Shown: positions 1 through 5,456 of the stretch, piece by piece
Position numbering within the stretch: position 1 is the first letter of the stretch
How the letters are laid out: the number at the start of each line of letters is the position of its first letter
Source of the DNA: JAAAPF01 sp964481035
Lineage (GTDB): Bacteria; Pseudomonadota; Alphaproteobacteria; Geminicoccales; Geminicoccaceae
Direction of reading: 5' to 3'
Length of the DNA: 7,616 nucleotides
Assembly (NCBI GenBank): GCA_964481035.1
Contig: CAYZSE010000140.1
Span: 1 to 7,616 of the forward strand
Position numbers and translations under genes: made by a program
Notes under the pieces: generated by a model
What the model saw: the letters and a program-made list of their open reading frames with translations, nothing else
What the model was told of the DNA's origin: nothing
Databases searched by the model: none

Positions 1-205
1 GATGCCGGCCGTTCTTGCCCTTGCGCGGATCGGCGAGCATGCGCGCCGCCAGGTCGGTGAGCCCAAGAGCGTCGTCGAGCTCGCGATATAGGAGCAAGCC
101 ACCGTCGGAGCCGATTGCCGAGCCACGGAACGCGAGCTTCACCGAGCGGTCGAATTGGAGCCGTTGCGGCCCGATCTCGGCTTCACCCGTCGCGTCCCTC
201 CGCAA
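1..205 (-). CDS. IS1380-family transposase, N-terminal part (runs off window)
   Basis: An open frame reads from a TTG codon at 205 to the window edge, giving 68 residues. The translation carries QRLQFDRSVKLAFRGSAIGS, then DGGLLLYRELDDALGL and LADPRKGKNGRH. This is the typical N-terminus of IS1380-family DDE transposases, in which a beta-rich start is followed by 'SDGGLLLYRELD' and 'RKGKNxRH'. The frame has a stop just upstream (TGA at 220-218) and no ATG before the conserved part. TTG at 205 is the best start because GGAG at 216-213 sits 7 bases before it. The catalytic DDE core lies outside the window, so intactness cannot be judged. The gene belongs to the element inserted into the neighbouring IS5 gene. 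Family assignment comes from recalled family pattern and was not searched. Confidence 0.8.
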   Translation of the reverse strand, partial: MRRDATGEAEIGPQRLQFDRSVKLAFRGSAIGSDGGLLLYRELDDALGLTDLAARMLADPRKGKNGRH

Positions 206-299
206 TCCAATGCTCCATCATCGTTAACTTATTGACGCGAATAGGATATCACGCGCCGATGCGCGAGTGAAGCCGTATCTATATGGGGAATGCGGGCTT
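1..299 (-). mobile_element. IS1380-family insertion sequence, left end
   Basis: This is the 5' end of an IS carrying the transposase at 1-205. Its outer boundary is placed near 297-302. There the reading frame of the flanking IS5 transposase stops matching its family: the residues ARKSK should continue into AGRKP but instead become PAFPI and a stop. The element end therefore probably begins with the minus-strand sequence GCCCGCATTCCCC around 297-285. Bases 206-296 are non-coding and would hold the terminal repeat and transposase promoter. The other end and the target duplication are outside the window, so the exact border is uncertain by several bases. Confidence 0.65.
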
Positions 300-461
300 A
301 GATTTCCGGGCCTCCGGCGGCCGGCGCCAGACCGCTTCCCGCCGCGATCGGAAATCCGCCCAGGGGACGATCGCGTTCAGCTTCAAAAGCGGATCCGCCT
401 TCGCATCCAGCCCGGCGTAGCGCTTCGAGAGATCGAAGAAGCCCATCTGGCCCATCACCAC
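297..461 (-). pseudogene. IS5-family transposase, N-terminal fragment interrupted by the IS1380 element
   Basis: From GTG 461 or, better, ATG 455 (GGGGGG at 466-461 lies 5 bases upstream) the frame reads MGQMGFFDLSKRYAGLDAK, followed by DPLLKLNAIVPWADFR and EAVWRRPPEARKSK. This is the N-terminal IS402/DUF4096-like segment of alphaproteobacterial IS5-family transposases. In those proteins the next residues are typically AGRKP. Here the match ends at about residue 52 after the start, and the frame runs into foreign sequence and a TAG at 281-279. The family length is several times greater and the catalytic domain is missing, so the gene is broken. The break coincides with the end of the IS1380 element, so insertion is the likely cause. 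Any downstream half would lie beyond the left edge. Confidence 0.8.
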
Positions 462-540
462 CCCCCGGTCGTCGCGCCTACACCCGAGCTTTCAACCGTC
501 TCCGGCTGGATCTCGACATTTTTCGAGGTGCCCGTTTCTA
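297..540 (-). mobile_element. IS5-family element, 5' remnant
   Basis: This stretch holds the transposase fragment plus about 80 bases of leader. Near its outer end the minus strand reads GAAACGGGCACCTCGAAAAA from 538, and within it CTCGA-AAAATG-TCGAG (526-511) forms a small palindrome. That region is the likely terminal inverted repeat. The matching right-hand repeat is not in the window, so the tip is only placed to within about 10 bases, between 526 and 541. The element lies immediately after the stop codon of the flavoenzyme gene at 542-544. Confidence 0.55.
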
Positions 541-541
541 T

Positions 542-1702
542 TTATCGACAAGATGTCCGCGACTGACCTCTAATGTACAAGATAGATGCATCGATGTCGG
601 CGAAATTGCATGCGCCGAGCTGAGCTTGGGCGCGACGGAGTTCGAGCTCCAGGATGTCGAAGGCGCGCTGGGCGCCGGCGGCGCCGCCGGCCCCGACACC
701 GAACGCCATGGCCCGGCCGGTCAGGACGAAATCCGCACCCAACGCTTTCGCGCGAATGATGTCGGCGCCGCGGCGGATGCCGCTGTCCAGCAGGATCTCG
801 GCGCGACCGGCAACGGCGTTGGCGATGGCCGGAAGCACGTCGATGGTGGCGGGTCCGAAAGCGACCTGACGGCCGCCATGGTTCGAGACAACGATGCCGT
901 CGCAGTCGCAGTCGACGCAGAGACCGGCATCGTCGGGGTGCAGGATGCCCTTGACCAGCAGCTTGCCCTTCCAGCGCGCGCGCAGCCGGCGCAGGTGATC
1001 CCAGGTGTAGTTGGCAGAGATCAGCGTCTTCTGCACGTCGGCATAGGACGTGGCGCTGCGGAGGAGATCGCCATAGTTGGCAATGCTGGGCTTGCCGTAC
1101 CGCAGGGTGAGCAGCGACCAGGTGGGATGGGTCGCGAGCTCAACGACGACCTCGGGCGTGATCTTGAACGGCACGCTCAGCTGGTTGCGGATGTCGCGGT
1201 CCCGCTTGCCCGGCGCCGGAACGTCGACCGTGACCATCAGCACCGAATAGCCGGCCGCTTGCGCCCGCGCGACGAGCGCCTCGGAAACCTCCTCGTCGGT
1301 GGAGGCGTAGAGCTGAAACCATGCCTTGCCGTCCGCTGCCTCGACGAGGTCCTCCAGCGTCGTCGAGGCCGCCGAACTGGCGACGTAGGGAATGTTCTTT
1401 GCGGCGCAGAGCCGCGCCAGGGTGCGGTCGGCATCGGGCCAAAAGGCGTTGAGCATGCCGATCGGGGCGACGCCGAAGGGCAGGTCGAATGCGGTTCCGA
1501 GAACGTCGACTTGGGTGTCGACCGTCGATGCGTCCACGAGGTAGCGTGGCGTGAGGCGGATCTGCTCGAAGGCGTCGACGTTGCGGCGCAGGTTGCTCTC
1601 GTCCTCGGCACCGCCGTCGACGAGGTCGAAGGCGAACCTCGGGATGCGGCGTTGCGCCAATGCGCGCAGATCGTCGATGCAGGCGGCTCGGTCGATGCCC
1701 AT
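542..1702 (-). CDS. FMN-dependent alpha-hydroxyacid dehydrogenase/oxidase (lactate/glycolate/mandelate family)
   Basis: The protein has 386 residues, full length for this TIM-barrel flavoenzyme family, which oxidises 2-hydroxyacids to 2-oxoacids. Family signatures appear in order: GGAEDE near residue 30, APIGMLNAFWPDAD near 78, WFQLY with Tyr132, TVDVPAPGKRDRD with Arg167, VKGI with Lys251, SNHGGRQ with the catalytic base His275 and Arg278, and the FMN-phosphate region LLDSGIRRGAD with Asp306. The start at ATG 1702 is chosen because it overlaps the stop of the upstream SDR (TGATG) and begins just before the conserved N-terminus; longer in-frame starts run into the SDR. One odd point is that the substrate-carboxylate Tyr (Tyr24 of glycolate oxidase) is Leu27 here. 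The stop lies within a few bases of an IS5 end, so the C-terminal tail after about residue 370 may be altered. L-lactate is a plausible substrate from context, but this is unproven. Confidence 0.88.
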   Translation of the reverse strand: MGIDRAACIDDLRALAQRRIPRFAFDLVDGGAEDESNLRRNVDAFEQIRLTPRYLVDASTVDTQVDVLGTAFDLPFGVAPIGMLNAFWPDADRTLARLCAAKNIPYVASSAASTTLEDLVEAADGKAWFQLYASTDEEVSEALVARAQAAGYSVLMVTVDVPAPGKRDRDIRNQLSVPFKITPEVVVELATHPTWSLLTLRYGKPSIANYGDLLRSATSYADVQKTLISANYTWDHLRRLRARWKGKLLVKGILHPDDAGLCVDCDCDGIVVSNHGGRQVAFGPATIDVLPAIANAVAGRAEILLDSGIRRGADIIRAKALGADFVLTGRAMAFGVGAGGAAGAQRAFDILELELRRAQAQLGACNFADIDASILYIRGQSRTSCR

Positions 1703-2445
1703 CAGATCGACCAGCCACCATCCACTGCGAAGGCCTGTCCGGTGGTGAATGCCGCCTCGTCGCCGGCGAGGTGACAAACGAGGGCGGCGATCTCTCCCGG
1801 CTTGCCGAGCCGACCCATGGGCTGTCGCGCGGCGAAGGCGGCATGGGCCTTGGCGAAGTCGCCGGTCGCTGCAAGGCGTTCCCGAAGCGACGGGCTATCG
1901 ACGGTGCCCGGGCAGATGGCGTTGCAGCGGATGCCGCTGTCGACGTAATCGGCGGCCACGGATTTGGTCATGCCGACCACCGCCGCCTTCGAGGCCCCGT
2001 ACGCGAAGCGGCGCGGCGCGCCTTTCAGGCTCGACACGACCGAGGCGATGTTGACGATCGATCCGGAGCCGCGCACCAGCATGCCGGGCAGGACGGCCCG
2101 CATGAGCCGGAACATCGCCTTCGCGTTCAGCGCGAAAGAGCGGTCCCAGTCCTCGTCGCGACAATCCAGAATGGCGCCATCGTGCACCCAGCCCGCGCAG
2201 TTCACGAGGATGTCGAACGGCCCGCGTTCCTCGACGAGGGTGGCAACGCCGCCCGCATCGAGGACGTCGAGCGCCGCCACCGTCAGGCCTTGCCCGGGCG
2301 CGGCGAGCCCGCTCAACGCACCGGGATCGATATCGGTCGCCAATACCCCGGCGCCGCGATCGGCGAGCGCCTGCGCCGAGGCGCGACCGATGCCCTGGCC
2401 AGCGGCGGTCACCAGCGCAGTCTTCCCGCTCAGCCTTTTTTCCAC
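1702..2445 (-). CDS. SDR oxidoreductase of the DHRS6 / 2-keto-3-deoxy-L-fuconate 4-dehydrogenase type
   Basis: This is a 247-residue classical short-chain dehydrogenase: cofactor loop TAAGQGIG at 13-20, Asp38 after strand 2 (NAD preference), NCAG at 82-85, catalytic Ser135, Tyr149 and Lys153. It closely follows human DHRS6/BDH2 and bacterial 2-keto-3-deoxy-L-fuconate dehydrogenases in several recalled stretches: GWVHDGAILDC, NAKAMF, KSVAADYVDSGIRCNAICPG, VDSPSLRER and the terminal VDGGWSI. Arg146 and Arg190 match the substrate-binding arginines Arg144 and Arg188 of DHRS6, suggesting a carboxylated substrate. GTG 2445 is chosen as start because GAGGAG at 2458-2453 lies 7 bases upstream. It overlaps the next gene by one base (TGATG), so the two are translationally coupled. 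Candidate roles are oxidation of a 3-deoxy-2-ketosugar acid or of 3-hydroxybutyrate; context favours the sugar acid. Confidence 0.85.
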   Translation of the reverse strand: MEKRLSGKTALVTAAGQGIGRASAQALADRGAGVLATDIDPGALSGLAAPGQGLTVAALDVLDAGGVATLVEERGPFDILVNCAGWVHDGAILDCRDEDWDRSFALNAKAMFRLMRAVLPGMLVRGSGSIVNIASVVSSLKGAPRRFAYGASKAAVVGMTKSVAADYVDSGIRCNAICPGTVDSPSLRERLAATGDFAKAHAAFAARQPMGRLGKPGEIAALVCHLAGDEAAFTTGQAFAVDGGWSI

Positions 2446-2452
2446 GATGTCA

Positions 2453-2458
2453 CTCCTC
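2453..2458 (-). promoter_or_regulatory. Ribosome binding site deciding the GTG start at 2445
   Basis: GAGGAG overlaps the stop codon of the upstream KduD-like gene (TGA at 2459-2457) and sits 7 bases before GTG 2445. It fixes the start of the DHRS6-like SDR and argues against the long in-frame extension reaching back to 2694. Confidence 0.75.
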
Positions 2459-3221
2459 AGCGTGCCAGCCAGCCGCCATCGACGGTCACGACGCTGCCAT
2501 GGCAATAGGACGCGGCATCGGATGCCAGGAAGACGGCGGCGCCCGCCATCTCGCTCGGTTCCGCGAACCGACCGGCTGGAATCCGCGCGAGCAGGTCTCG
2601 GCTTCGTTCGGGGTCGTCGCGGAGCGCCTGGGTGTTGTCGGTCGCCGTGTAGCCGGGCGCCAGAGCGTTCACGTTGATGCCGTGCTGCGCCCATTCGTTG
2701 CAGAGCGCGCGGGTCAGCCCGAGGACGGCGTGCTTGCTCGCCGTGTAGGCGGGCACCCGCAACCCGCCCTGGGTCCCGAGCACCGACGAGACGATGACGA
2801 TCTTGCCGGAACCTTGGGCGACCATGCGGCGCCCGGCGGCCTGCGACAGCAGCCAGACCGAATCGAGATTGACTGCCAGCACGCGGCGCCAGGCAGCGAG
2901 CGTCAGCTCCACCGCATCCTCGCGGTGGATGATGCCCGCATTGTTGACGAGGATGTCGAGACCGCCGAGGGCGTCCGCAGCGAACGCCGCGAGCGCCTCC
3001 GCCGCCGGCTCGTCGAGTCCTTCGAAGTCGGCCGGCACCGCCCTCGCCTTGACGCCGAACCGCTCGATCCGGCCGAGCGTCGCGTCCGGCTGGTGGCTAC
3101 GATAGGTGAGCGCAACATCGGCGCCGGCAGCGGCGAGCCCGAGCGCGATGGCCTCGCCGATCCCGGTCGCACCGCCGGTGACGAGGGCACGGCGACCCTT
3201 GAGGTCGAATGGACTGGTCAC
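2457..3221 (-). CDS. kduD: KduD-like SDR (2-dehydro-3-deoxy-D-gluconate 5-dehydrogenase family)
   Basis: This 254-residue SDR has TGGATGIG at 15-22, NNAG at 93-96, catalytic Ser146, Tyr159 and Lys163. It resembles Escherichia coli KduD along its whole length in recalled segments: NNAGIIHREDA, RVPAYTASK, NEWAQHGINVNALAPGY, TDNTQALRDD, RIPAGR and the identical C-terminus VDGGWLAR. KduD interconverts 2,5-diketo-3-deoxygluconate and 2-keto-3-deoxygluconate in uronate breakdown. Related SDRs use other sugars or steroids, so the exact substrate is not certain. The start is GTG 3221, three bases after the stop of the M24 gene. Its Shine-Dalgarno is weak, which suggests coupling to the upstream gene. 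No KduI, KdgK or KdgA partner is present in the window, so a standard pectin/uronate pathway is not demonstrated. Confidence 0.82.
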   Translation of the reverse strand: MTSPFDLKGRRALVTGGATGIGEAIALGLAAAGADVALTYRSHQPDATLGRIERFGVKARAVPADFEGLDEPAAEALAAFAADALGGLDILVNNAGIIHREDAVELTLAAWRRVLAVNLDSVWLLSQAAGRRMVAQGSGKIVIVSSVLGTQGGLRVPAYTASKHAVLGLTRALCNEWAQHGINVNALAPGYTATDNTQALRDDPERSRDLLARIPAGRFAEPSEMAGAAVFLASDAASYCHGSVVTVDGGWLAR

Positions 3222-3224
3222 CGG

Positions 3225-4526
3225 CTAGTACCTGTTGGCGATCGGCAACTCCTCGGCCGGGAAGAGCGAGATCACGGTGCACCCCTTGTCGGTGACGACG
3301 ACCTCCTCCTCGATCCGCGCCGCCGAGTAGCCGTCGCTCGCCGGGCAGTAGGTCTCGAGCGCGAACACCATGCCGGTCTTGATCTCCATCGGCCGCTCGA
3401 GCGAGCAGACGCGCGAGATGATCGGCCGCTCGTGCAGCGCGAGGCCGAGGCCGTGCCCGAACTGCAGGCCGAAGGCGGTGAGTTCGTCGGGCATGCCGTA
3501 ATCTTGCGCCTCGGGCCAGACCCGCGCCACCTCATCGGTGCCGACGCCCGGCCGGATCAGCTCGATCGCCGCGTCGAGCCATTGCCGGCATTTGGTGTAG
3601 GCATCGCGCTGGGCCTCGGTCGCGCGGCCGACGTTCAGCGTCCGGTAATAGCAGGTACGATAGCCCTGATAGCTCTGCAGGATGTCGAAGAAGGCTTGAT
3701 CGCCGGGCCGAAAGAGGCGGTCGGTGAAGTTGTGCGGATGCGGGTTGCAGCGCTCACCCGAGATGGCGTTGATGGCTTCGACGTCGTCGGAGCCCATCTC
3801 GTACAGCATCTTGTTGGCGCGGGCGACGATGTCGCTCTCGCGCACCCCCGGCTTCATCTCCTCGTAAATCATGTGATAGACGCCATCGACCATCGCCGCC
3901 GCCTGATTGAGCAGCTGGATCTCGTCGACGTTCTTGATCTCGCGCGCATCGAGCATCACCTGCTGCCCGTCGACGACGTTTAGGCCGGCATTTTGCAGCG
4001 CGAAGAACATCGCGGTCTCGGCGTAGTCGACGCCGACCGGCATGTCGGCTACGCCGGCCTGCCGCAGCAGATCGGCGATGTCCTCGGCGTACTTCTCGAC
4101 GAGCCCGAAGGACGGCGGAATGGTGCCGCGCATCCCCGTGACGCCGGCGAGGCAATGCGTCGGGTCCAGCCAGTCGCAGTACATGCGGTGATGGACCACG
4201 GCCGAGCCGAAATCCCAGACGTAAGGCTCCGCATCACCGGCGAGCAGGGCGAAGCGGCACATCTTGTCCCGCTCCCATTCGCCGATCTTGGTGCCGCTGA
4301 CGTAGCGGATGTTGTTGACATCGAACAGCAGCAGGGCGCCGCACCGGGATGCCTTGAGCGCCTCGCGCGCCCGGCTGAGCCGATAGCGCCGGAGACGGTC
4401 GAAATCGACGCGACGCTCGAAGTCCACCGAGCGCTGGCCCAAGGCCGGGATGTGCCGGTCCCATTGCCAATTGGGCTGCATGTCGTCGGGCCGCAGGATG
4501 CGCGGCGACAGCGCGGTGTTGGTCAT
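3225..4526 (-). CDS. M24 (creatinase/Xaa-Pro aminopeptidase-fold) family protein with altered metal site
   Basis: The protein has 433 residues, with an N-terminal creatinase-type domain (about 40-190) and a C-terminal pita-bread domain (about 205-433). Pita-bread landmarks are FFDI with Asp281, GYRTCYYRTLNVG (288-300), GHGLGLALHE with His358 and His365, ALETY with Glu391 and ARIEEEVVV with Glu406. Classical M24 enzymes bind two metals through Asp, Asp, His, Glu, Glu. Here the second Asp position is Cys292 (C-Y-Y-R-T where D-x-x-R-T is usual). The fold also houses non-peptidases such as creatinase and the DMSP lyase DddP, so calling it a peptidase would be unsafe. The start at ATG 4526 has AGGGGAGG at 4539-4532, 5 bases upstream. 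No signal peptide is visible. Its place among sugar dehydrogenases suggests a small-molecule hydrolase or lyase role, but the substrate is unknown. Confidence 0.85.
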   Translation of the reverse strand: MTNTALSPRILRPDDMQPNWQWDRHIPALGQRSVDFERRVDFDRLRRYRLSRAREALKASRCGALLLFDVNNIRYVSGTKIGEWERDKMCRFALLAGDAEPYVWDFGSAVVHHRMYCDWLDPTHCLAGVTGMRGTIPPSFGLVEKYAEDIADLLRQAGVADMPVGVDYAETAMFFALQNAGLNVVDGQQVMLDAREIKNVDEIQLLNQAAAMVDGVYHMIYEEMKPGVRESDIVARANKMLYEMGSDDVEAINAISGERCNPHPHNFTDRLFRPGDQAFFDILQSYQGYRTCYYRTLNVGRATEAQRDAYTKCRQWLDAAIELIRPGVGTDEVARVWPEAQDYGMPDELTAFGLQFGHGLGLALHERPIISRVCSLERPMEIKTGMVFALETYCPASDGYSAARIEEEVVVTDKGCTVISLFPAEELPIANRY

Positions 4527-4591
4527 GTGGGCCTCCCCTGACCCCCGGACGCCGAGGGCATGGCTGTAAGGTCAATGTGCAGGACGCGGGA

Positions 4592-4606
4592 CGGCGCCAA
4601 GCGCCG
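4592..4606. repeat. GC-rich hairpin between two operon genes
   Basis: CGGCGC-CAA-GCGCCG is a perfect 6-bp inverted repeat in the 86-base gap between the SDR at 4613-5428 and the M24 gene at 3225-4526. No T-run follows on the minus strand, so it does not look like an intrinsic terminator. It could act in mRNA processing or stability, or be a chance feature of GC-rich DNA. Confidence 0.4.
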
Positions 4607-4612
4607 CCGTGC

Positions 4613-5428
4613 TCATTGCATGATCATGCCACCGTCGATCATCAGAAGCTGTCCGGTCATGTAATCGCTCTCGTCAGAGCACAAAAACGCGGCCGTTCCT
4701 TTGACGTCGTCGGGCGTCGATAACTTCTTCATCAGTATCATAGTCTTTGCTAGATGATCCATCGACTGCCCCTCTTCTTCGAACATGCCGATCTCAACGA
4801 GATCCTTGTCGAGCTGCTCCCACAGCTCGGTCTTGACCACACCCGGTCCATAGCCATTGACGGTGATATTGTGCTCCCACAAGGCTTTCGCGCCACCAAT
4901 GATCAACGCCAGCGTGCAGTACTTCGAGCAGGAATAGGGGATCACGTCGAGAAAGGCGGTACGCGAGACGATGCTGCCGACGTTGATGATCTTGTAAGGG
5001 TGTTCAGGCATCGGCCCTTGCTTGATCATCTGCTTCGCGGATTCCTGCATGCCGAAGAGCTGGCCCTTGGCATTGACGTTCATGATCATGTCCCAGTTGG
5101 CCTCGTCGATATCGAGGAACATCCTGGGCTTGTTGATGCCGGCGTTGAGCAGCGCGACGTTGATCGAGCCGAAGGCGTCGGCCGTGGCGGCGACGGCGGC
5201 GCGGTTGTCCTCGCGCTTCGTGACGTCGAGCTTGACGGCGATCGCCCGGCCGTTGTTGCCGCCGTTGATGCGCTCGGCGACCGCTTTGACACCGTCGACG
5301 TTGACGTCGCCGAGGCAGACGTTGGCGCCCTGCTCGGCGAAGAACTCTGCGTTGCAGGCGCCCATGCCCTGAGCGGCGCCGGTAATCAGGATGTTCTTGC
5401 CGTGCAGGCGGTCCGTGCTCGAGCTCAT
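4613..5428 (-). CDS. SDR family NAD-dependent oxidoreductase, substrate unknown
   Basis: This is a 271-residue classical SDR: TGAAQGMG at 16-23, Asp41 ending strand 2 (NAD rather than NADP), NAG at 95-97, catalytic Ser152, Tyr165 and Lys169 (YSCSK), then ITVNGYGPGVVKTELW at 188-203 and the terminal MIDGGMIMQ. The segment after the PG motif (about 203-236) is long, acidic and Met-rich and would form the substrate lid. The general type is that of polyol, sugar or acetoin/butanediol dehydrogenases, but no specific activity can be assigned. The start at ATG 5428 has a strong GGAGGGG-type Shine-Dalgarno around 5443-5436. Only 28 bases separate it from the stop of the regulator gene, so the two are probably co-transcribed. 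Its 3' half is visibly less GC-rich (AAA, ATA and AGA codons appear) than neighbouring genes, possibly reflecting a different origin. Confidence 0.85.
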   Translation of the reverse strand: MSSSTDRLHGKNILITGAAQGMGACNAEFFAEQGANVCLGDVNVDGVKAVAERINGGNNGRAIAVKLDVTKREDNRAAVAATADAFGSINVALLNAGINKPRMFLDIDEANWDMIMNVNAKGQLFGMQESAKQMIKQGPMPEHPYKIINVGSIVSRTAFLDVIPYSCSKYCTLALIIGGAKALWEHNITVNGYGPGVVKTELWEQLDKDLVEIGMFEEEGQSMDHLAKTMILMKKLSTPDDVKGTAAFLCSDESDYMTGQLLMIDGGMIMQ

Positions 5429-5456
5429 CGCAAGCCCCCCTCCCTGTTGGTGCCCC

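Noticed and set aside
15..227. Plus-strand 70-codon frame at the left edge
   Set aside because: It is the complement of the IS1380 transposase N-terminus, which is recognisable on the minus strand.
626..1774. Long plus-strand open frame of 382 codons opposite the flavoenzyme
   Set aside because: It is the antisense shadow of a gene with complete family motifs; its translation is low-complexity G/A/R/V-rich and matches no family.
2446..2694. N-terminal extension of the DHRS6-like SDR back to 2694
   Set aside because: The extension lies inside the KduD-like gene, is Arg-rich, and is bypassed by a strong Shine-Dalgarno before GTG 2445.
2499..3983. Plus-strand open frame of 494 codons across the KduD-like and M24 genes
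   Set aside because: It crosses two well-supported minus-strand genes and shows the composition typical of antisense frames in GC-rich DNA.
4592..4612. Intrinsic terminator between the first SDR and the M24 gene
   Set aside because: The hairpin has no following T-run on the minus strand, and the downstream gene keeps the same direction after only 86 bases.
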